Source of the DNA: Candidatus Syntrophosphaera thermopropionivorans
GTDB taxonomy: Bacteria; Cloacimonadota; Cloacimonadia; Cloacimonadales; Cloacimonadaceae
Assembly (NCBI RefSeq): GCF_004353895.1
Contig: NZ_SMOG01000008.1
Location: 1 to 56,354 of the forward strand
Direction: 5' to 3'
Length of the DNA stretch: 56,354 nt
Every line of letters begins with the position of its first letter. Positions within the stretch are counted from its first letter, which is position 1. The position numbers were made by a program, and so were the translations under genes. Below the pieces are notes generated by a model. The model ran no database searches, was not told the origin of the DNA, and worked only from the letters and a program-made list of their open reading frames with translations. This document shows, piece after piece, positions 26,511 to 33,002 of the stretch.

Positions 26511-27257
26511 TCACACTCCATTAGCTACCAGTTCCAATATTTCTTTTTTCAATTTAAGCACTTCCATTTCATTCATTTTATTGGAACGGTCTAATTTAAA
26601 AGAACATACAAATTTCCCGGGTTGCTTTCTCATCACCATAATGGTATCTGATAGATTAATCGCTTCCTCAATGTCATGCGTGACCAGTATTATGCTCAAT
26701 TTTAATTCTCTCGCTATATAACCCAGCCAGTTCTGCAACTGGATACGAGTGATAGCATCCAGACTGGCAAAAGGTTCATCCAGCAAGAGAAGTTTTGCCT
26801 CCATCATACAGGTGCGTAAGAAGGCTGCTCTTTGACGCAATCCTCCTGATAACTGATAAGGCATATGCTTGATATGACCTTCCAATCCAAAGACAGGTAA
26901 TAGTTCCTGAATTCTGGCTTTAGCCGCTTTGATATCACCATTACGCACTCTCACTGGAATAAGAACATTTTCCTGAACATTCAACCAGGGAAAAAGCAGG
27001 TCATCTTGTGGCATATACCCTAAGAGACCAGTCTTTCCGGTAATTCGTTCACCCTGATAGTAAATTTCACCTTTATCAGGTTTAGTGATTCCAGCTAAAA
27101 GTTCCAGAAAGGTAGTTTTACCGCAACCACTGCTTCCTACGACACTCACAAATCCCTCCTCTTCCATAGTAAAGTTTACATCTTCCAGGATGAGTTGCGG
27201 TTTACCTGCCAGTAAGAATGATTTATAAAGGTGTTCAGCTCTTAGTATGGGTTGCAT
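26511..27257 (-). CDS. ABC transporter ATPase (ThiZ/SsuB/TauB type)
   Basis: ABC ATPase of 248 residues with Walker A GSSGCGKTT, Q-loop GYMPQDDLLFPW, signature LSGGLRQR, Walker B LLLLDEPFASLD and switch histidine VTHD. The family powers uptake of nitrate, sulfonates, taurine or pyrimidine precursors. It overlaps its partner binding-protein gene by 23 bp, suggesting ThiZ. No permease gene lies next to either. Confidence 0.88.
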   Translation of the reverse strand: MQPILRAEHLYKSFLLAGKPQLILEDVNFTMEEEGFVSVVGSSGCGKTTFLELLAGITKPDKGEIYYQGERITGKTGLLGYMPQDDLLFPWLNVQENVLIPVRVRNGDIKAAKARIQELLPVFGLEGHIKHMPYQLSGGLRQRAAFLRTCMMEAKLLLLDEPFASLDAITRIQLQNWLGYIARELKLSIILVTHDIEEAINLSDTIMVMRKQPGKFVCSFKLDRSNKMNEMEVLKLKKEILELVANGV

Positions 27258-28239
27258 CGGGTAAAAATTCGTTAGTGAAAAGTTCCTGTGCTTTCAGACT
27301 TTTTTGAATTATATGTTTTTGATACATCCAATCTGCAAAACGCTGCCAGACCGAGAAATCTTGCAGTCCCCATTGCGATGCGTCTGAAATAAATTCAGTC
27401 TTTAAATAGTTTAGACTGGCTTTTACCAGATTTTTATCCAGTTCAGGCACTGCTTTCCAAAAAATTTCCGCTGCCGATTCAGGATTTTGAACGCAGTATT
27501 CATAGCCTTTACTGGTAGCTTCAAGAAAATCACGAACCAATTCAGGGTCAGAATTAAGTAATTGGTCATTGGCAATTAAAACGGGTGTATAAAAATCAAA
27601 AACTGGGTCTAAATCCCTAACTGGAATATAATTCAATTCTATTCCTCTAAGCTTAGCTTGAACACCATCCCAGCCATAATAAATCCATTCAAAATCTGCA
27701 TCTCTACCAATAGTGGAAAAGAAATCCGTTATTCCATAAACAATTTGAACTTTTTTATAATCTGCATCATAAGATTCCATCACCTGTCTCAAAATTTCCA
27801 GTTCAGAAGGCCAGCCAGAACTGCCATATCTCTTTCCTTCAAAATCTTTAGGACTGATAATATTGGCACTTTTTAATGAGGCAAAACCAGAGGTATTATG
27901 CTGGATAATTGCCGCAATAGATTTCACTGGAATATTCTCCGAACGAGCAATAGTGACGCTTTCTTGGTAGCTAACTCCAAATTCTGCCTGGTCAGAAGCA
28001 ATAATTTTTTCTACAGTATTCTCTCCCGGTTGAAGAATTTCTACTTCCAGACCTTTCTCTTTATAATAGCCAAGTCCCTGTGCAACATAGAGTCCACTAT
28101 GATTGGTATTGGGTGTCCAGTCCAGAACTACTCGCACTTTGCGTAAAGTAGTTTCTGGCTTTGCCTTTTTCTTACATGCTATAACTCCAAACAATAATAT
28201 TGCCGTAATTACTGTCAGAATCATCAATTGCCTTTTCAT
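27235..28239 (-). CDS. ABC transporter substrate-binding lipoprotein (ThiY/NMT1-like)
   Basis: Protein of 334 residues with a lipoprotein signal peptide (VIAC, C22) and an NMT1/THI5-like binding fold. The opening RVVLDWTPNTNHSGLYVAQG, then GLGYYKEKGLEVEI, AEFGVSYQES and the GSSGWPSE site match ThiY proteins, which bind pyrimidine precursors of thiamine. The exact ligand is inferred. No TPP riboswitch was seen upstream. The transporter lacks a permease here, so it must use one encoded elsewhere or be incomplete. Confidence 0.85.
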   Translation of the reverse strand: MKRQLMILTVITAILLFGVIACKKKAKPETTLRKVRVVLDWTPNTNHSGLYVAQGLGYYKEKGLEVEILQPGENTVEKIIASDQAEFGVSYQESVTIARSENIPVKSIAAIIQHNTSGFASLKSANIISPKDFEGKRYGSSGWPSELEILRQVMESYDADYKKVQIVYGITDFFSTIGRDADFEWIYYGWDGVQAKLRGIELNYIPVRDLDPVFDFYTPVLIANDQLLNSDPELVRDFLEATSKGYEYCVQNPESAAEIFWKAVPELDKNLVKASLNYLKTEFISDASQWGLQDFSVWQRFADWMYQKHIIQKSLKAQELFTNEFLPDATHTKS

Positions 28240-28410
28240 TTTTGCTCCTGTATCTTCATATTTTATAATTAATTACTTATTTATTTTGGCTCTCACCTTT
28301 TTAGGTCCTAAAAGCTGTTAATTTTATTTACTATGTTTTTAGCTCTTACTTTATGTCAAATCCTTTCAGTTTTCTTACTACTTATTTTTTCGCTTCTTAC
28401 AAATTCTATC

Positions 28411-28466
28411 TTAGCTCTCCCTTAGCTCTCCCTTAGCTCTCACTTGGCTCTGGAGATAAGTGGGAG
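28411..28466 (+). repeat. 11-bp tandem array (TTAGCTCTCCC) with inverted segment
   Basis: TTAGCTCTCCC at 28411 and 28422, TTAGCTCTCAC at 28433 and TTGGCTCTGGA at 28444: four units with an exact 11-bp step. The segment AAGTGGGAG that follows can pair with CTCTCACTT of the third unit with one G-U wobble, giving a 9-bp stem. Confidence 0.85.
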
Positions 28467-28478
28467 TTAGGAGATAGT

Positions 28479-28544
28479 ATGGTGAAATATGGTGAAACGA
28501 GTATGGTGGAACGAATATGGTGGAACAAGTATGGTGGAACGAGG
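28479..28544 (+). repeat. 14-bp tandem array (ATGGTGGAACGAGT)
   Basis: A partial unit ATGGTGAAAT (28479) is followed by four 14-bp units at 28489, 28503, 28517 and 28531, differing at one to three positions. The last runs into GAGGTCCTCCTCGTTTC, which folds back on it. Confidence 0.85.
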
Positions 28545-28557
28545 TCCTCCTCGTTTC

Positions 28558-28582
28558 AAGCTTCGCAGAAGCTTTCTTTTTT
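28558..28582 (+). terminator. Terminator-like hairpin AAGCTTC-GCA-GAAGCTT
   Basis: A 7-bp stem (28558-28564 with 28568-28574), a GCA loop, and TCTTTTTT after it (28575-28582). It has the form of an intrinsic terminator, but no plus-strand gene lies upstream. The same stem-loop with CTCC/GGAG recurs at 28632 and 28807. Confidence 0.55.
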
Positions 28583-28606
28583 GGGGTCGTAAACGTCCTC
28601 TTACAC

Positions 28607-28651
28607 GGGGTCATAAACGTCCTCGTTTATGAAGCTCCGCAGGAGCTTTCT
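28607..28651 (+). repeat. 45-bp direct repeat, copy 1 (two hairpins)
   Basis: Starts GGGGTCATAAAC and ends GGAGCTTTCT. Identical to copy 2 (28782-28826) except GCA versus GAA in one loop. It contains hairpin CATAAAC-GTCCTC-GTTTATG (28612-28631) and hairpin AAGCTCC-GCA-GGAGCTT (28632-28648). A degenerate third copy precedes it at 28583-28606. Confidence 0.9.
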
Positions 28652-28665
28652 TAAAGTATAAATAA

Positions 28666-28779
28666 AAGCCTAAAGGCTTGGCGAGATGAGGACATCTCAC
28701 CACCATTTAACGAGATGAGGACATCTCACCACCATAAAAGCCTGACGGCTTTGTGCAGATGGGGACATCTGCACACCAT
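28666..28779 (+). repeat. Family of short hairpins with GAGGAC-type loops
   Basis: Two copies of GAGAT-GAGGAC-ATCTC followed by ACCACCAT (28683-28706 and 28712-28735), and a longer relative GTGCAGAT-GGGGAC-ATCTGCAC followed by ACCAT (28753-28779). Between them are two small hairpins, AAGCC-TAAA-GGCTT (28666-28679) and AAAGCC-TGAC-GGCTTT (28737-28752). Confidence 0.85.
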
Positions 28780-28781
28780 TG

Positions 28782-28826
28782 GGGGTCATAAACGTCCTCG
28801 TTTATGAAGCTCCGAAGGAGCTTTCT
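28782..28826 (+). repeat. 45-bp direct repeat, copy 2
   Basis: Second copy of the unit at 28607-28651, with one base difference. Hairpin CATAAAC-GTCCTC-GTTTATG at 28787-28806 and AAGCTCC-GAA-GGAGCTT at 28807-28823. Confidence 0.9.
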
Positions 28827-28837
28827 AATATAACTGT

Positions 28838-28890
28838 AGTAGAAAAGATGTGGGTATCTCTTCTCCCATAAAAGGAAATCTTTTTCTACT
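28838..28890. other. Long imperfect stem-loop upstream of proS
   Basis: AGTAGAAAAGAT (28838-28849) pairs with ATCTTTTTCTACT (28878-28890) with one bulged T. Inside it TGGG (28851-28854) can pair with CCCA (28865-28868). It lies about 120 bases before proS. It has none of the T-box motifs. Confidence 0.5.
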
Positions 28891-28981
28891 TCCCTAACCG
28901 CATTTTTATCTCTCCTAAAATATAATTTTAACGCTATGCAAAAGTTTTCTTATTGACAATATGTGAGTATTAAAGGAATTG

Positions 28982-28990
28982 TGCTAATAT
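28982..28990 (+). promoter_or_regulatory. Extended -10 element for proS
   Basis: TGCTAATAT (TG at 28982, TAATAT at 28985-28990) is an extended -10 match 20 bases before the ATG. A TTGACA at 28953-28958 is too far away (26 bases) to be its -35. The leader would be only about 13 bases, enough for the TAAGGGA ribosome site at 28997. Confidence 0.35.
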
Positions 28991-29009
28991 AAAAAGTAAG
29001 GGATGTTCA

Positions 29010-30533
29010 ATGAACAAAGCAGAACGGACGGCAATAGAGCCTAAAAGAGAAGAAAATTATTCAGAATGGTATCAGCAAGTGATTAAAGCTGCTGATTTAG
29101 CAGAAAATAGTGAAGTGCGTGGTTGTATGGTCATTAAGCCCTGGGGTTTTGCTATTTGGGAAAATATAAAAACCTACCTTGATCGTATGTTCAAAGAGAC
29201 AGGTCATCAAAATGCCTATTTCCCAATCTTTATTCCCTTACATTACTTTGAAAAAGAAGCAGAACATATTGAAGGTTTCGCCAAAGAATGTGCCGTTGTG
29301 ACACATAGCAGATTGGAAGCAGATGAGCAGGGAAAACTTAAGCCAGCAGGTGAATTAACTGAACCCTACATAGTTCGTCCTACCAGTGAAACAATTATTG
29401 GAGCTTCCTTTGCTCGCTGGGTCAATTCCTATAGAGACCTTCCTCTCCTCATAAATCAATGGGCAAATATTGTCAGATGGGAAATGCGAACCCGATTGTT
29501 CCTTCGCACTACGGAATTTCTCTGGCAGGAAGGACATACTGTCCACGAAACGGAAGAAGATGCAAGGTTAGAAACTTTACGAATGCTGGATGTTTATGCT
29601 AAATTTGCGGAAGAATATCTTGCTATTCCCGTGATTAAAGGTGCCAAGACGGAAAGCGAAAAATTTCCTGGAGCAGTTGATACCTATTGCATTGAAGCTA
29701 TGATGCAAGATAAAAAAGCGTTACAATGTGGTACTTCTCACTTTTTAGGACAGAACTTTGCCCGTGCTTCCAATATCCGTTTCCAGAATAGAGAGGGTGA
29801 ATTTCAATATGCCTGGACAACCTCTTGGGGTGTTTCTACTCGTCTTATAGGTGCTTTAATTATGACTCATAGCGATGATAATGGACTAGTGCTTCCTCCC
29901 AAAATTGCTCCTGCTCATATCGCCATCATACCTATCTATCGCAATGATGAAGAAAAAGATAAGGTGATGACACTTGCTCATAAACTAAGTAATGAACTGA
30001 GACAAGTTAATTTTGATGGAATACCTATTCTAACTGAACTGGATAACCGTGACCTTACCTCCAGTGAACGAAACTGGTACTGGATTAAAAAGGGGATGCC
30101 CTTAAGGATAGAAATTGGTCCCCGAGACATTTCCTCTAATAGCGTGATGATATCCAGAAGAGACGAAAATCCCAAAGATAAACATCGTATTATGATTGAA
30201 GAGGTAGTGGATTATTGCAAGACCACCCTTCCCGAAATGCAAAAGAATATCTTTCTGAAAGCAAAAGATTTCCGTGAACAAAACACAGTCAAGATAGATA
30301 GTAAGGAAGAATTCTATCGCTATTTCACTCCTAAAAATGAAGAAGAACCAGAAATTCATGGTGGATTTGCCCATTCTCATTGGTGTGGCAATCCTCTCTG
30401 TGAAGAAAAAATAAAGGAAGATTTGAAGGTAACTATCCGTTGCATTCCTCTTGAATCAGAAAAAGAAGAAGGGAAATGCATTTATTGTGGTCAACCATCA
30501 TCTCAGCGAGTAATTTTTGCTAAGGCATATTAA
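29010..30533 (+). CDS. proS: Prolyl-tRNA synthetase, archaeal/eukaryotic type
   Basis: Class II synthetase of 507 residues charging tRNA-Pro. Motif 2 region (RTRLFLRTTEFLWQEGHT) and motif 3 (GVSTRLIGALIMTHSDD) are intact, followed by an anticodon-binding domain and a C-terminal zinc-type domain (GNPLCEEK then CIYCGQ). It lacks the INS editing insertion of bacterial-type ProRS. The opening residues YSEWYQQVIKAADLA and the C-terminal extension mark the ProS type 3 group. CinA follows after one base. No T-box leader. Confidence 0.94.
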   Translation: MNKAERTAIEPKREENYSEWYQQVIKAADLAENSEVRGCMVIKPWGFAIWENIKTYLDRMFKETGHQNAYFPIFIPLHYFEKEAEHIEGFAKECAVVTHSRLEADEQGKLKPAGELTEPYIVRPTSETIIGASFARWVNSYRDLPLLINQWANIVRWEMRTRLFLRTTEFLWQEGHTVHETEEDARLETLRMLDVYAKFAEEYLAIPVIKGAKTESEKFPGAVDTYCIEAMMQDKKALQCGTSHFLGQNFARASNIRFQNREGEFQYAWTTSWGVSTRLIGALIMTHSDDNGLVLPPKIAPAHIAIIPIYRNDEEKDKVMTLAHKLSNELRQVNFDGIPILTELDNRDLTSSERNWYWIKKGMPLRIEIGPRDISSNSVMISRRDENPKDKHRIMIEEVVDYCKTTLPEMQKNIFLKAKDFREQNTVKIDSKEEFYRYFTPKNEEEPEIHGGFAHSHWCGNPLCEEKIKEDLKVTIRCIPLESEKEEGKCIYCGQPSSQRVIFAKAY

Positions 30534-30534
30534 G

Positions 30535-31764
30535 ATGAGAAAAAGTGCTGTAATAACCATCGGTAATGAGATTTTACTGGGTAAGACTGTTAATACCAAT
30601 CTCACTTTCCTGGCTCAGGAACTGGCTAATTTAGGTCTTCCAGTAGATTATTCAGTAACCATTAAAGACGAAGCTACAGCCATTCATCAAGCTTTGAGAC
30701 AATGCTGGGAAAAATATGATGTTGTCATCACCACTGGAGGTTTAGGACCTACTACAGACGACATAACTAAACAAGAGATAGCTTCCTTCTTCGGGAAAAA
30801 ATTGGTCTTTAATGAAGAAGTCTGGGAACAGGTGCAGAAGATTTTTGCCGCAAGAAATATGCCTACTCCTGAAATAAATCGTAGTCAAGCTATGGTTCCG
30901 GAAGATTTTATAGCTTTAAAAAATGAACGAGGCACTGCTCCTGGCTTATTCTATGAAGAAGGAGAAAAGAGTTTCTTCGCTTTTGCTGGCGTCCCTGTAG
31001 AGATGAAACATATCTTCTTAACTCAAGCAAAACCAATCTTAGAAAAGAAATATGGCACTCAGGATAAAGTTATTCAAAGAACTATTCACACCTTTGGCAT
31101 AGCAGAATCTGCCTTAGCGGAACTGTTATCCGATTTCCAACCACCTGAAAATGTTAACTTTGCTTGGCTTCCTCAACCAGGAAGAGTAGATTTGAGATTT
31201 TATGGTACTGACGCTCAGGCTATTGAAAAAGTTTTCAACGAATGCTATTCGCGAGTTCAAACATATGCCTGGGGATTTGATGATGACACTCCCGTAAGCG
31301 TTTTACACCGTATTTTAAGAGAGAAAAAATTATACCTTTCCGTAGCAGAATCCTGCACTGGAGGTCTCGTTCAAAAAATGGTCACTGACTTAGCTGGCTC
31401 TTCCGATGTATTTTTAGGTGGAGTAGTTAGCTATGCCAATGAAATCAAAGTGAAGATATTAAAGGTTAAACCTGGAACACTTAACAAATACGGTGCTGTA
31501 AGTGAAGAATGTGCACGGGAAATGGTCACTGGTGTAAGAGACTTAACGGATTCGGATATAGCCATTTCTACCACAGGAATTGCCGGACCTGAGGGTGGTA
31601 CTGCAGAAAAGCCTGTGGGAATGGTCTGTTTCGGTTTTTCCGTTCATAATGACATCTGGAGTATAACTCATATTTTCAATGGAGATAGAGAAATCATTCG
31701 TCAACAAGCAGCTGAGTTTGCTCTTCTGAATTTAATCAAATACTTACAAGGTCACAAATTTTGA
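30535..31764 (+). CDS. cinA: CinA-like protein / nicotinamide-nucleotide amidohydrolase
   Basis: Protein of 409 residues. The N-terminal MoaB/MogA-like domain (about 1-170) has the TTGGLGPTTDD motif. The C-terminal deamidase domain (about 250-405) has SVAESCTGGLVQKMVTDLAG and TTGIAGPEGGTAEKPVG. It converts NMN to nicotinic acid mononucleotide in pyridine nucleotide salvage; the N-terminal domain has pyrophosphatase activity in relatives. I chose the ATG one base after the proS stop (AAGG site 9 bases before) over the TTG at 30517 inside proS. The stop overlaps the purD start. Confidence 0.92.
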   Translation: MRKSAVITIGNEILLGKTVNTNLTFLAQELANLGLPVDYSVTIKDEATAIHQALRQCWEKYDVVITTGGLGPTTDDITKQEIASFFGKKLVFNEEVWEQVQKIFAARNMPTPEINRSQAMVPEDFIALKNERGTAPGLFYEEGEKSFFAFAGVPVEMKHIFLTQAKPILEKKYGTQDKVIQRTIHTFGIAESALAELLSDFQPPENVNFAWLPQPGRVDLRFYGTDAQAIEKVFNECYSRVQTYAWGFDDDTPVSVLHRILREKKLYLSVAESCTGGLVQKMVTDLAGSSDVFLGGVVSYANEIKVKILKVKPGTLNKYGAVSEECAREMVTGVRDLTDSDIAISTTGIAGPEGGTAEKPVGMVCFGFSVHNDIWSITHIFNGDREIIRQQAAEFALLNLIKYLQGHKF

Positions 31765-32987
31765 AGGTTTTGATTGTAGGCAGTGGAGGGCGTGAACATT
31801 CCTTAGCAGAAGCTTTTGCCAAGGATATAAAAAAATCGGACATCTATGTTGCTCCTGGTAATGGCGGAATTGCCTTAGATTATAAATGTTTGCCTCTGCG
31901 TAATAAAGAAGAAATCATTAGCTGGTGCAAAGACAATCGTCCTGACCTGGTAATGGTAGGACCAGAACAATATCTGGCAGAAGGATTATCTAATAGCCTG
32001 AATGCCGAAGGAATCCCCTGTGTGGGTCCTTCTCAAGAGGCAGCAAAAATTGAAAGCAGTAAGATTTTTGCTAAAACCTTGATGACTAAATACCACATTC
32101 CTACCGCTTCTTATGTGGCATTTGAAGATAAAGACCAGGCTTTAGCATATGTGCGTTATATGGGCAAATATCCTCTGGTGATAAAGGCAAATGGACTTGC
32201 CGCTGGAAAAGGTGTTATCATTGCTGAAAATCAAAAACAAGCAGAATATGCTATCCAGGCACTGGAAAATAAAGTAGTGGTTGAAGAATACTTAAAAGGA
32301 TGGGAAGTCTCTTTATTCGTGATAACAGATGGTAAAGATTTTAAGACTACAATCTTCTCTCAAGACCATAAACAATTGGGTGAAAATGATACGGGACCTA
32401 ATACAGGTGGAATGGGAGCTTTCGCTCCAGTCAAAGAAGCTGAATCCTATCGTAAACAAATAGAAGAGCAAATTGTTGCACCTATTCTGGAAGGATTAAA
32501 AGCTGAAGGATGTCCCTACAAAGGTTTTCTTTATTGTGGTTTGATGATAACTGAAGAAGGACCTAAGGTTCTGGAATTCAATTGTCGTCTGGGAGATCCT
32601 GAAACTCAAGCAATTCTTCCTTTATTACAAACATCTTTCACCGAGGTCTGTTATGCTATTCTGAATAATAAGGTCTCAGATTTAAAACTGGAATGGAGCC
32701 CTCAAAGCAGTGTTTGTGTAGTACTCGCTTCTCAAGGCTATCCTGGTACTTTCCCTACCGGTTTTCCAGTTATTATTAATTCTCCTATCACCAGTAAGAT
32801 TTTCTTTGCTGGAGTAGAAAATAAAGATGGACAACTGATTACTTCTGGAGGAAGAGTTCTTTCTCTGGTAGCTCTGGGCAAAAACCTCTCAGAAGCACGG
32901 AGAAAAGTCTATCAAGATATAAATAAAGTTAATTTTACCGGAAAATACTTCCGAAGAGATATCTCTTTACGAAAAAATAAGTGTTAA
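31761..32987 (+). CDS. purD: Phosphoribosylamine-glycine ligase
   Basis: ATP-grasp enzyme of 408 residues, second step of purine synthesis (phosphoribosylamine + glycine + ATP to GAR). GSGGREHSLA opens the protein; the ATP-grasp core has VIKANGLAAGKGVIIA, then the diagnostic DTGPNTGGMGAFAP and LEFNCRLGDPETQ motifs. TTG start overlapping the cinA stop. No other pur genes adjoin it. Confidence 0.95.
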   Translation: MKVLIVGSGGREHSLAEAFAKDIKKSDIYVAPGNGGIALDYKCLPLRNKEEIISWCKDNRPDLVMVGPEQYLAEGLSNSLNAEGIPCVGPSQEAAKIESSKIFAKTLMTKYHIPTASYVAFEDKDQALAYVRYMGKYPLVIKANGLAAGKGVIIAENQKQAEYAIQALENKVVVEEYLKGWEVSLFVITDGKDFKTTIFSQDHKQLGENDTGPNTGGMGAFAPVKEAESYRKQIEEQIVAPILEGLKAEGCPYKGFLYCGLMITEEGPKVLEFNCRLGDPETQAILPLLQTSFTEVCYAILNNKVSDLKLEWSPQSSVCVVLASQGYPGTFPTGFPVIINSPITSKIFFAGVENKDGQLITSGGRVLSLVALGKNLSEARRKVYQDINKVNFTGKYFRRDISLRKNKC

Positions 32988-33002
32988 GGTTAAAAGATAT
33001 TT

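Larger units (their letters stand above)
28240..29009. other. Non-coding repeat and hairpin mosaic
   Basis: A 770-bp gap, the largest in the window. 28240-28410 is plain AT-rich sequence. From 28411 to 28890 it is built almost wholly of short repeats: an 11-bp array, a 14-bp array, terminator-like hairpins, two 45-bp direct repeats, hairpins of a second family and a long stem-loop. The parts are listed separately. No frame shows coding character; a minus-strand frame across 28411-28614 is made of the repeats themselves. Confidence 0.8.

Noticed and set aside
28240-28400. TPP riboswitch upstream of the thiY-like gene
   Set aside because: No CTGAGA-type or ACCTGA-type core motifs were found on the minus strand.
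28411-28614. Minus-strand reading frame of 67 codons in the repeat mosaic
   Set aside because: It is composed of the 11- and 14-bp repeats and hairpins and has no ribosome site or homology pattern; the sequence is explained by the repeats.
28411-28826. Possible CRISPR array
   Set aside because: Units are 11, 14 or 45 bp without regular unique spacers, and no cas genes are in the window.
28838-29009. T-box leader for proS
   Set aside because: The characteristic T-box bulge sequence and specifier loop are missing, and the stem lies upstream of the likely promoter.
30517-30534. TTG start of CinA inside proS
   Set aside because: The ATG one base after the proS stop has a proper AAGG site and gives the normal family N terminus.
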